Assembly: GCF_000982955.1 (NCBI RefSeq)
Contig: NZ_KQ058875.1
Location: 1-55,534, forward strand
Origin: Micromonospora sp. HK10
GTDB lineage: Bacteria > Actinomycetota > Actinomycetes > Mycobacteriales > Micromonosporaceae
DNA length: 55,534 nt
Direction: 5' to 3'
Shown here: positions 1 through 6,716 of the stretch, piece by piece
Layout of the letters: every line of letters starts with the position of its first letter
Position numbering within the stretch: position 1 is the first letter of the stretch
Notes under the pieces: model-generated
The model's database searches: none
What the model saw: only the letters and a program-made list of their open reading frames with translations
Told to the model about the DNA's origin: nothing
Program-made: the position numbers and the translations under genes

Positions 1-260
1 GCCACCGTGCCGGCCGCGCGCGGGTCCACCCCGCCGGCTCCGGCCGTGCCGGGCGCGGCGGTGCCGGTCGGGGCGCGGTCGGCGGCCGTGGTGGGGCTGT
101 CGTCACCGGCCGCGGCCGGGGGCCGGTCGTCGGCTGTCGTGCTCGCCCCCACGGCGGCCGGGCGGGAGCGGTCGGCCACCTGCCCGCCGAGCGCGGCGCC
201 GGTGACGGCCAGCACCGCGGCCCCGCCGGCCGCCGCCAGCACCAGGGAAGTACGTCGCAT
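1..260 (-). CDS. Secreted protein, N-terminal part only (runs off the window)
   Basis: The first 86 codons of a minus-strand gene whose 3' end lies left of the window. The start ATG follows a strong ribosome site (GAGGAGAGGTGGAG). The product begins MRRTSLVLAAAGG and has a short hydrophobic stretch (about residues 5-25) that reads as a signal peptide or anchor, followed by a low-complexity Ala/Thr/Pro/Asp-rich linker. No domain is visible in the part present. It lies 81 bp downstream of the sensor-kinase stop and is preceded by a direct-repeat element, so it is probably the third gene of the two-component locus or a target of its regulator. A PepSY-type or other cell-envelope protein is possible in this position, but nothing in the sequence shows it. 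Confidence 0.7.
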   Translation of the reverse strand, partial: MRRTSLVLAAAGGAAVLAVTGAALGGQVADRSRPAAVGASTTADDRPPAAAGDDSPTTAADRAPTGTAAPGTAGAGGVDPRAAGTV

Positions 261-329
261 GATCTCCACCTCTCCTCGGTCGTGTCATCGAGGATCGGTC
301 GGGGCCGGATAGCCCCGCGCTACCCCGGT

Positions 330-346
330 TCTAAGCCCGGGTTAAG
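330..346 (-). promoter_or_regulatory. Direct repeat, candidate response-regulator site (copy 2)
   Basis: On the minus strand CTTAAC-CCGGG-CTTAGA: two hexamers whose starts are 11 bp apart, the spacing bound by OmpR/PhoB-family dimers. It overlaps the kinase stop codon and sits 70 bp upstream of the secreted-protein start. The same architecture occurs at 2351-2367 and 55367-55383. Confidence 0.45.
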
Positions 347-1619
347 ACCGCGGCGGGCCCAGCCGGAGCCGCACGAGCGCGCCGCCGTCCGGCCCGCTGC
401 CCAGCTCCAGCCGGCCGCCGGCGGCCCGGGCGGCCCGGTCGGCGATGTCCAGGCCCAGCCCGGTCGACCCGGCCCCGCTGGCCCCCCGGCGGGCCGCGCC
501 GGCCGGCAGGCCCGGCCCGGCGTCCGCGATGGTCAGCAGCACCCCGGCGGCATCCGGCGCGAGCCGCACGGTGAACGGCGTGCCGTCCGGGGTGTGCGCG
601 AAGACGTTGCCCAGCAGCGCGTCCACCGCATCGGCCAGCTCGTCGCCGCCCACCCCGACCGGCAGCGGGCCGGGCGCGAGGTCGAGGGTGACCGTCCGCC
701 CGGTGTCCTCGGCGAGCACCGACCAGAACGCCACCCGCTCGCCGACCACGGCCGCCGCGTCGCAGCCGGCGCCGCGGCCCGGCGGCCCGGTGCGCCAGCG
801 GGCCTGCCGGATCACCCCGGTGACCGCCCGTTCGAGCCCGTCGACCGCGGTGGTGAGCCGGGCCGCGTCATCCGGGTCGCGCAGCGACTCGGCCTCCAGC
901 CGCAGCACGGTCAGCGGGGTACGCAGCCGGTGCGACAGGTCGGCCACCTGCTCGCGCTCCTCGCGCAGCAGCACCTGGATCCGCCCGGCCAGGTGGTTCA
1001 GGGCGCCCGCCACCTCGCGCAGCTCGGCCGGTCCGGCCGGCTCCACCCGGGCGTCCAGTTCGGCGTTGGCGAGCCGGTGGGAGACCGCGGAGAGCGCGGC
1101 GATCGGCCGGACCAGGGTGGCGGCCAGCCGGTCGGCGACGACCAGCCCGACCAGCACCAGCAGCACGCCGAGCAGCGCCAGCACCAACCACGCCCGGGCC
1201 ACCCCGGCGGTCAGTTCCGAGCGGGGCACCACGGTCCGGATCACCCCGGTCCCGTCCGGTCGGCCCTGCACCGCGATGACCACCTCCCGCCCGCCGGCCG
1301 ACTCGGCGGTCAGGCTCTGCCCCCGGGCGGCGAGGGCCACCGCCGGCGTACGCGGCGCGGGCGTGCCGAGCACCGTGCCGTCCGGCAGGAAGACGCTGAT
1401 CTGGCGGCCGGAGGCGGCGGTGAGCTGCTCGACGGTCAGCCGGACGGTGTCCGGGTCGGCCGTGCCGACCACCGGGGCCAGGCTCTGCGCGTCGGCGGTG
1501 GCGCGTACGGTCGCCCGGTCCGCCGCGACGGTCCGCACCAGCAGCGCCAGCGGCACCAGGAACGCGGTCAGGACCAGCACGCTGACCGCGGCGACGAGCA
1601 GCGCCAGCCGGCCCCTCAC
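342..1619 (-). CDS. Two-component sensor histidine kinase
   Basis: A 425-residue membrane sensor kinase. Transmembrane helix 1 spans about residues 5-28 and helix 2 about 142-163, enclosing a roughly 110-residue extracytoplasmic sensor region. A HAMP linker follows, then the HisKA dimerisation segment with the phospho-accepting His230 in the H-box DLSHRLRTPLTVLR. The HATPase domain has an N-box around GNVFAHTP and a G-box DAGPGLP. It starts with GTG and overlaps the stop of the upstream response-regulator gene in a GTGA junction, so the pair is translationally coupled. The signal sensed is unknown; the architecture resembles QseC/CusS-like or PhoR-like kinases of actinobacteria. Confidence 0.93.
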   Translation of the reverse strand: MRGRLALLVAAVSVLVLTAFLVPLALLVRTVAADRATVRATADAQSLAPVVGTADPDTVRLTVEQLTAASGRQISVFLPDGTVLGTPAPRTPAVALAARGQSLTAESAGGREVVIAVQGRPDGTGVIRTVVPRSELTAGVARAWLVLALLGVLLVLVGLVVADRLAATLVRPIAALSAVSHRLANAELDARVEPAGPAELREVAGALNHLAGRIQVLLREEREQVADLSHRLRTPLTVLRLEAESLRDPDDAARLTTAVDGLERAVTGVIRQARWRTGPPGRGAGCDAAAVVGERVAFWSVLAEDTGRTVTLDLAPGPLPVGVGGDELADAVDALLGNVFAHTPDGTPFTVRLAPDAAGVLLTIADAGPGLPAGAARRGASGAGSTGLGLDIADRAARAAGGRLELGSGPDGGALVRLRLGPPRS

Positions 1620-2311
1620 CGGCCGTCCCCGGGGGCCGCCAGCCGCACCCCGACCCCGCGCACGGTGTGCAGGTAGCGTGGCTCCTGAGCGCGCTCGCCC
1701 AGCTTGCGCCGCAGCCAGGACAGGTGCACGTCGACGGTCTTGTCGGCGCCGCCGTACGGGATCCGCCAGACCTCGGTGAGCAGTTCCCGCTTGGTGACCA
1801 CCTGCCCGGCGCGCCCGGCCAGGTGGTGCAGCAGGTCGAACTCCCGCGGGGTCAGCTCGACCGGTACGCCGTCCAGGCTGACCTGCCGCGAGCGCGGGTC
1901 GATCCGCAGCCCGCCGACCACCAGCGTGGGGTCGGCCGTCGCGGTGTCGCCGGCGGTGCGGCGCAACACGGCCCGGGCCCGGGCATCGAGCTGGGCGGCG
2001 GTGAATGGTTTGACGAGGTAGTCGTCCGCGCCGGCGTCGAGCATCCGGACGATCTCCGTCTCGTCGTCGCGGGCGGTGGCCACGATGACCGGCACCGAGC
2101 TGACCGCCCGGAGCATCCGCAGCAGCTCCCGGCCGTCCAGATCGGGCAGTCCGAGGTCGAGCACGACCAGATCGGGCCGGTCGTCCAGCGCGTCGCGCAG
2201 GCCGGCCAGCGCGGTCGAGGCGGCGGCGACCGCGTGGCCGCGCTCGCGCAGCGCCCGGAGCAGGGGGGTACGGATCGTCAGGTCGTCCTCGATGAGCAGC
2301 AGCCGGACCAC
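1616..2311 (-). CDS. OmpR-family response regulator
   Basis: A 231-residue regulator with an N-terminal receiver domain (acidic pair Asp9/Asp10, phospho-acceptor Asp52 in VVLDLGLPD, Thr79, Lys101 in LVKPF) and a C-terminal winged helix typical of OmpR/PhoB proteins (region about 135-225, with ELTPREFDLL and the TVRGVGVRL wing). The start is GTG. It is the first gene of the minus-strand kinase operon and is divergent from the gene at 2415. The 17-bp direct repeat at 2351-2367 lies in the shared promoter region, which suggests autoregulation plus control of the divergent gene (inference). Confidence 0.94.
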   Translation of the reverse strand: MVRLLLIEDDLTIRTPLLRALRERGHAVAAASTALAGLRDALDDRPDLVVLDLGLPDLDGRELLRMLRAVSSVPVIVATARDDETEIVRMLDAGADDYLVKPFTAAQLDARARAVLRRTAGDTATADPTLVVGGLRIDPRSRQVSLDGVPVELTPREFDLLHHLAGRAGQVVTKRELLTEVWRIPYGGADKTVDVHLSWLRRKLGERAQEPRYLHTVRGVGVRLAAPGDGR

Positions 2312-2350
2312 GGTTGGCAGGTTAGCCCCGGCAACCGCCGGCGGCTTCCC

Positions 2351-2367
2351 CCGTTAACCCTCGCTTA
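2351..2367 (+). promoter_or_regulatory. Direct repeat, candidate response-regulator site (copy 1)
   Basis: GTTAAC-CCTCG-CTTAGC: two similar hexamers starting 11 bp apart in the 103-bp spacer between the response-regulator gene (starts at 2311, minus) and the secreted-protein gene (starts at 2415, plus). It is AT-rich against a very GC-rich background. Position and phasing fit an OmpR-family operator. Confidence 0.5.
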
Positions 2368-2414
2368 GCGTTCCCCGGTGCCGGGCGCAACCTCGCCTCG
2401 GTCAGACTCGACGC

Positions 2415-2951
2415 ATGGGCCGTCGTCCGATCCTCGCCGCCGCCGCCGGCTGGCTGGCCGCCACGGTGGTCGCCACCCTCGTCGGGCTCGGCGCGATCCG
2501 GCTGGTCGGCGAGGGCATCACCGGCACCCCCGGCGGCGTACTCGACCAGGGGGACGTCGAGCGGGCGCTGGCGGCCGCACCGACCGGCGGCCCGACCGCG
2601 GCGGCCGCACCGACCGGCGGCCCGACCACGGCGGCCACCCCGACCGGGGCGGCGACGCCGACGACCGGGACGGCGACGCCGACGACCGGGGCGGCAGGTC
2701 CCACGCCGAGCGGCGGGCCGCCCGCCGCCGGCCGGCGGGGTTTCGCCACCGCGGGCGGTACGGCGGTGGCCGAGTGCGGCCCGGCCGGGATCCGCCTAAT
2801 CTCCTGGTCGCCCGCTCCCGGCTACCAGGCCAAGGACGCCGACCGGGGGCCGGACGAGCACGTCGAGGTGCGCTTCGTCGGCCCGGAGGGGGAGTACGAG
2901 CTGCGCCTGCGCTGCGTCGACGGGCGACCCACGGCAACCCGGCACGATTGA
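2415..2951 (+). CDS. Membrane-anchored secreted protein with Thr/Pro/Gly-rich linker
   Basis: A 178-residue protein of unknown function. Residues 4-28 form one hydrophobic segment (signal anchor), then a short conserved-looking stretch, then a repetitive PTGGPTAAA / ATPTTGT linker (about 53-100) encoded by 30-bp and 21-bp tandem repeats. A C-terminal globular part of about 75 residues contains two cysteines (in AECGPAG and LRLRCVDG) that could form a disulfide outside the cell. It is divergent from the response regulator and shares its promoter region with the direct repeat at 2351, so it is a likely target of the system. I do not recognise the C-terminal domain. Confidence 0.8.
   Translation: MGRRPILAAAAGWLAATVVATLVGLGAIRLVGEGITGTPGGVLDQGDVERALAAAPTGGPTAAAAPTGGPTTAATPTGAATPTTGTATPTTGAAGPTPSGGPPAAGRRGFATAGGTAVAECGPAGIRLISWSPAPGYQAKDADRGPDEHVEVRFVGPEGEYELRLRCVDGRPTATRHD
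2571..2692 (+). repeat. 30-bp and 21-bp tandem repeats inside the secreted-protein gene
   Basis: Two 30-bp units (2571-2600 and 2601-2630, one base different) and two 21-bp units (2651-2671 and 2672-2692, one base different). They keep the frame and encode the Thr/Pro/Gly linker, so length variation between strains is expected. Confidence 0.85.
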
Positions 2952-3133
2952 TGTTTCCGCAGGTCAAGGCGGGTTCCGTGGATCGCTGAAAGTCCATGAT
3001 CTGACGGCGCCGCAGGTGGCTGCGGGGGTGCGACACCGCATAACTTCGATGACATCGGGGCGATCACCGTCGATCCCCCTTGTCACGACATCTGCGCTTT
3101 GGCGCCGGCGGGAGTCGGCGCTCGGGAGACCTC

Positions 3134-3538
3134 ATGTCCAGCACGAGATCCAGACGGGGATCCGGCGATCAGCCCGCGCCCCGGTCGGCGGAGCTCGCTC
3201 ACGCGGACGCCGAGATCGCCAGTTGCACCGCGGTGGGACTGCCGGCCAGCGCCCGCGTGCTGTTCGCCGTGGTCGAGGCGAACGGCACCCTGGTCCGCGG
3301 GCTCGGCGTCACCTCGGCCACCCGGCTGGCCGCCGGCATGTACCAGGTCGCCTTCGACCAGGACGTCACGGCGGCCGGCTACGTGGGCACGGTCGGCGTC
3401 GCGGCCGGCGGCGGGCTCGCGCCCCAGGGCGCCATCACGGTGGCGCCGCGCAGCGGCATCCCCAACGCGGTCTTCGTCGAGACGTACGTCGGCGGGGGGC
3501 ACCTGGACCGCCCGTTCCACCTGGCCGTCCTCACCTGA
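3134..3538 (+). CDS. Small conserved-looking protein, function unknown
   Basis: A 134-residue protein beginning MSSTRSRRGS. This ATG is chosen because it has a GGGAGA ribosome site; in-frame TTG codons further upstream are weaker. After a charged 25-residue lead, the body is a run of short beta-like strands and glycines (for example ARVLFAVVEANGTLVRG, MYQVAFDQDV, GYVGTVG, NAVFVETYVGG). The pattern resembles a small all-beta domain found in many uncharacterised actinobacterial proteins (my impression; not tested). There is no signal peptide and no enzyme motif. It stands alone, with non-coding DNA on both sides (182 bp upstream, 260 bp downstream). Confidence 0.65.
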   Translation: MSSTRSRRGSGDQPAPRSAELAHADAEIASCTAVGLPASARVLFAVVEANGTLVRGLGVTSATRLAAGMYQVAFDQDVTAAGYVGTVGVAAGGGLAPQGAITVAPRSGIPNAVFVETYVGGGHLDRPFHLAVLT

Positions 3539-3668
3539 GCGGGCGGCGGGGCGGGCGCGCACACGAGCGCACGGCGCCGTCCGGCCGGGGCCGTAACGTC
3601 GCCGCGCTCTGGCCGTCTCCCACCGCCGCAGCCGTACGGCGGTACGCCAGCGGGGACTTGGCTCGACC

Positions 3669-3754
3669 GGCACAGGCTTACACCGGTCCTGTGCCACCAG
3701 ATGCCCGTCCGGACGGGATCCAAACCCCGGGTGCGTGGCGAATTCCACCATCTG
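3669..3754. other. Structured non-coding stretch before the cupin gene
   Basis: Within the 260-bp spacer 3539-3798 there is an 8-bp hairpin (GGCACAGG 3669-3676 with CCTGTGCC 3688-3695), a perfect 14-bp palindrome CCCGTCCGGACGGG (3704-3717), and CAGATG (3698-3703) that can pair with CATCTG (3749-3754), enclosing the palindrome. The stretch is less GC-rich than the genes around it and is not obviously coding. It could be a structured leader, a small RNA or a protein-binding site; I recognise no known RNA family and no tRNA cloverleaf. Confidence 0.35.
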
Positions 3755-3798
3755 CGAGTCCCGGCGTGAGCCGACGGCGCACCGGGTATGTGCGCGTC

Positions 3799-4191
3799 AT
3801 GGAGCATTTCACGATCGCGACCGTCGCCGAGAAGAGCCCGGACTTCCGCCGGGTGCTGTGGACCGGGCAGCACACCCAGCTGGTGATCATGACCATCCCG
3901 CCGGGTGGCGAGATCGGCGAGGAGGTCCACGAGGACATCGACCAGATCCTCACCTTCGTCAGCGGCACCGGCGAGGCCCGGGTGGCCGGGGAGAAGAAGG
4001 ACGTCGTCGCCGGCGACCTGGTGGTGGTGCCCGCCGGGACGAAGCACAACTTCGTCAACACCGGCCCCAACCCGCTGGTCCTCTACACGGTCTACGGTCC
4101 CCCGGAGCACGCCGACGGGGCGGTGCACAAGACCAAGGAGGAGGCCGACGCGGCCGAGGAGGCCGGGGAGGACGAGCCGCCCACCGCCTGA
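3799..4191 (+). CDS. Cupin-domain protein
   Basis: A 130-residue single-domain cupin. The N-terminal half contains the first cupin motif region (about residues 33-58, with PPGGEIGEEVHEDIDQIL, giving Glu/His candidate metal ligands). The second motif (about 80-97, VVVPAGTKHNFVN) supplies a His. The C-terminus is an acidic Glu/Asp-rich tail. The start is taken at ATG; an in-frame GTG lies three codons upstream, and neither has a clear ribosome site. Small cupins of this kind are often annotated as mannose-6-phosphate-isomerase-like, but the substrate cannot be deduced. It is 35 bp upstream of the GH15 gene on the same strand, so the two may be co-transcribed. Confidence 0.85.
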   Translation: MEHFTIATVAEKSPDFRRVLWTGQHTQLVIMTIPPGGEIGEEVHEDIDQILTFVSGTGEARVAGEKKDVVAGDLVVVPAGTKHNFVNTGPNPLVLYTVYGPPEHADGAVHKTKEEADAAEEAGEDEPPTA

Positions 4192-4226
4192 GCGGCCCGC
4201 CTGAACGCGATCGGTCCGGGTACCCG

Positions 4227-6017
4227 GTGCCGGTGCACCAGCCGGCGATATCCGACTACGGATTCCTCTCCGACTGCCGTTCCGGGGCCCTGGTCGGGCG
4301 GGACGGGTCGGTCGACTGGTGGTGCCCGGACCGGTTCGACGCGCCCTCGGTCTTCGCCCGCCTGCTCGACCCCGCCGGCGGGCACTGGCGGCTCGCCCCG
4401 CTCGCGGCGAGCCGGGTCGAGCGGGCGTACCGGCCGGACACGCTGGTGCTGCGCACGGTCCACCACACCCCGGAGGGGAGCGTCGCGGTCACCGACGCGC
4501 TCGCCGCCGAACCGGGGGCCCGGGGACACGAGCTGGGCCGGAACTCGCCCGCCGTGCTGGTCCGGGTGGTCGAAGGGCTCTCCGGGCGGGTCCCGATGCG
4601 GCTCGACTTCGTGCCCCGGCCGGAGTACGGGATGCTCACCCCGTACCTGCACGGGCAGCCGGGCGGCGGGGTGCTGGCCACCGCCGGCCCGGTGGCGCTG
4701 GTGCTGCGCGGCACGGGTCAGGCGCTGCACCCCGACGGTGCGCAGGTCACGCACACCTTCGAGGTGACCGCCGGCCAGACGGTCGGCTTCGACCTGGCGT
4801 ACGCGGCGGTGCACCGGGACCCGCCGGTCCGGCTCGACCCGCTCCGGGCGCTGGCCGAGACGGTCCAGGCGTGGGAGGCGTTCCGCGAGTCGCACCGGTA
4901 CCAGGGGGACTACATCCCGCAGGTGCGGGCGAGCGCGACCGTGCTCACCGGCCTCACGTACGCCCGCAGCGGCGCGGTGGCCGCCGCGGCGACCACCTCC
5001 CTGCCGGAGCTGATCGGCGGCGACCGGAACTACGACTACCGCTTCTCCTGGCTGCGCGACTTCTCGATGACCATGCGGGCCCTCTGGGTGGCGGCCTGCC
5101 CGACCGAGGCGTCCCGGCTGTTCGCCTGGGCGGCCCGCTCGATCGGCCGGATCGGCGACGAGCCGGTGCCGGTGCTCTTCGGGCTGGAGGGGGAGCGGGA
5201 CCTCGCCGAGCACGTCGCCGGGCACCTGTCCGGCTTCGCCGGCAGCCGGCCGGTGCGGATCGGTAACGACGCCTGGCAGCAACGGCAGCTCGACGTGCCC
5301 GGTGAGGTGATCGCGGCGGTGTGGCGGCTGCACGACCAGCTCGGCGAGACCTTCGCCGAGGAGGTGCGGGAGATGGTCGTCGGGCTGGCCGGACAGGTCG
5401 CGTCGACCTGGCAGCTGCCGGACTGCGGCATGTGGGAGACCCGGGATGCCGAGCGGCACTACGTCTCGTCCAAGGTGCTCTGCTGGGTGGCGCTGGACAA
5501 GGCGGTGCGGCTGGCGCCCCGGCTCGGGGAGCGGGCCGACCCGCGCCGGTGGGCGGCCGTCCGGGACGAGATCCGGGCGACGGTGCTGCGCGAGGGGTGG
5601 CACGAGCGGACGGGCGCGTACACCGGCGCGTTCGGCTCGGCGGAGCTGGACGCGTCGGTGCTGGTCCTGCCGGTGATGGGCTTCCTGCCGGCCACCGACC
5701 CGCGGATGCGTTCCACCATCGCCGTGGTGGAGCGCGACCTGGGCACCGACGACGGCCTGGTGCGCCGCTGGGACACCGACCCGGCCGGCTTCCTGCTCTG
5801 CTCGTTCTGGCTGGTGGAGTGCCTGGTGCTGGCGGGGGAGCCGGAGCGGGCCCGGGCGTTGTTCGAGCGGGTCCTCGGGCAGGCCAACGACGTGGGCCTG
5901 CTCGCCGAGCAGATCGACCTGAACAGCGGGGCCCAGCTGGGCAACCTGCCGCAGGCGCTGTCGCACATCGGCTTGATCAACGCGGCCTGGCGGTTGACCG
6001 ACCCGACCAGCGGTTGA
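4227..6017 (+). CDS. GH15-family glucan/trehalose hydrolase
   Basis: A 596-residue cytoplasmic protein (no signal peptide) of glycoside hydrolase family 15, the usual length for the bacterial glucoamylase/trehalase type. An N-terminal beta-sandwich domain (about 1-230) opens with ISDYGFLSDCRSGALVGRDG; the (alpha/alpha)6 barrel carries the signature RNYDYRFSWLRDFSMT at about 267-282. Candidate catalytic acids are Glu404 in CGMWETRD and Glu561 in EQIDLNSG. The C-terminal LGNLPQALSHIGLINAAW is typical of the family. Actinobacterial members include trehalases as well as glucoamylases, so the substrate (trehalose versus malto-oligosaccharides) stays open. Start chosen at GTG 4227; another in-frame GTG lies two codons downstream. 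Confidence 0.9.
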   Translation: MPVHQPAISDYGFLSDCRSGALVGRDGSVDWWCPDRFDAPSVFARLLDPAGGHWRLAPLAASRVERAYRPDTLVLRTVHHTPEGSVAVTDALAAEPGARGHELGRNSPAVLVRVVEGLSGRVPMRLDFVPRPEYGMLTPYLHGQPGGGVLATAGPVALVLRGTGQALHPDGAQVTHTFEVTAGQTVGFDLAYAAVHRDPPVRLDPLRALAETVQAWEAFRESHRYQGDYIPQVRASATVLTGLTYARSGAVAAAATTSLPELIGGDRNYDYRFSWLRDFSMTMRALWVAACPTEASRLFAWAARSIGRIGDEPVPVLFGLEGERDLAEHVAGHLSGFAGSRPVRIGNDAWQQRQLDVPGEVIAAVWRLHDQLGETFAEEVREMVVGLAGQVASTWQLPDCGMWETRDAERHYVSSKVLCWVALDKAVRLAPRLGERADPRRWAAVRDEIRATVLREGWHERTGAYTGAFGSAELDASVLVLPVMGFLPATDPRMRSTIAVVERDLGTDDGLVRRWDTDPAGFLLCSFWLVECLVLAGEPERARALFERVLGQANDVGLLAEQIDLNSGAQLGNLPQALSHIGLINAAWRLTDPTSG

Positions 6018-6152
6018 CCTGCGACAGTCCTGCACACCGCGGCCATTGACCTTGATCTCTCTGCCGGCCTGGCCTGCCGAGGAGGCCCCCGGCGCATCCA
6101 GCGGGTCTCATGCCTGCCCGCTGTCAGGCCCTGCGACGGCGCCTGGCTTACT

Positions 6153-6206
6153 TCGCCCACCTCGCCCACCTCGCCTACCTCGCCCACCTCGCCCACCTCG
6201 CCCACC
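6153..6206. repeat. 9-bp tandem array, six units
   Basis: Six head-to-tail copies of TCGCCCACC (the third unit has TCGCCTACC), continuing as degenerate copies to about 6229. It lies in non-coding DNA downstream of the GH15 gene. There are no spacers, so it is not a CRISPR array; it is a simple minisatellite. Confidence 0.9.
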
Positions 6207-6293
6207 GCGCCACCTGGCCCACCTCGCCTACGGGTACCGCGCCACCATCACTCGCTGTAACGAGCCGGGGCGCGCATGCCACCCTCCTTCGCT

Positions 6294-6367
6294 GCCTTTG
6301 CTCTGCAGCCCTCTACGCAGCGGTGGACGCTCGGTTACTGATGCGTCGGTGGCTGCAGAGCAAAGGC
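6294..6367. repeat. 17-bp perfect inverted repeat with 40-bp centre
   Basis: Left arm GCCTTTGCTCTGCAGCC (6294-6310), right arm its exact reverse complement (6351-6367). The 40-bp centre includes GGTTACTGATGCG. A perfect long arm in non-coding DNA fits a REP-like element, a tiny MITE or a stable RNA hairpin. No transposase lies nearby. Confidence 0.85.
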
Positions 6368-6497
6368 GGGAAGAGGTGGACTCGATGACGGCTGGCGCAA
6401 GGGTGAATTGCCCCGGGTTTGAGGCATTGATGCGGGGGCGCGGAAGGCCGTGGAGTGGTGCGCTGTAACGCTGCGTCATTGTTGCGGTAAGTGATCG

Positions 6498-6716
6498 GTG
6501 TCGCGCTTGGGCACGGTTGCTCGTCGCTTTCTACCGGAGGCCCCGACTTCCACAGGAGACCCCGAGCTGCCCGAGCTAGGAAAACCACCACAGCCGCTGG
6601 AGCGGCCCGAGCCGGTGGCGTTGCTTACCGAGCCACTTGACGTGCCCTGGCTGGCGGCGGGCATCGTGCGTGCGGTGCGCCGCCGGGCGGACGCCAGTCA
6701 GCGGCGGTTGGCGCGG
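6498..6716 (+). pseudogene. Truncated HTH-regulator remnant
   Basis: From the GTG at 6498 the plus frame reads like protein: a Pro/Glu-rich lead (ELPELGKPPQPLERPEP) followed by VPWLAAGIVRAVRRRADASQ and RRLARS. The latter resembles the beginning of an XRE-type helix-turn-helix (consensus style RRVRRxADLSQRELA). The resemblance ends just where the 3' end of threonine synthase begins (6717, opposite strand), and the frame then continues only as antisense of that gene. Third-position GC is lower than in neighbouring genes. I read it as the 5' end of an HTH gene cut off by a rearrangement. The helix-turn-helix likeness is a judgement by eye. Confidence 0.45.

Larger units (their letters stand above)
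6018..6497. other. Repeat-rich intergenic region without a supported gene
   Basis: A 480-bp stretch between the GH15 gene and the decayed HTH remnant. It holds a 9-bp tandem array (6153-6206) and a 17-bp perfect inverted repeat (6294-6367). Open frames exist on both strands but have repetitive or non-protein-like composition. The right half (6370-6497) is clearly less GC-rich than the flanks. It looks like a landing site for repeats or a scar. Confidence 0.6.

Noticed and set aside
3661..3760. A tRNA-like or riboswitch-like structure
   Set aside because: Stems exist, but there is no acceptor/anticodon/T-arm set with GGTTCRA, no CCA-type acceptor end, and no consensus core of a known riboswitch; kept only as an unknown structured element.
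6046..6479. Several small open frames in the repeat-rich spacer
   Set aside because: They translate the 9-bp array and inverted repeat into low-complexity peptides, have no ribosome site and overlap each other on both strands.
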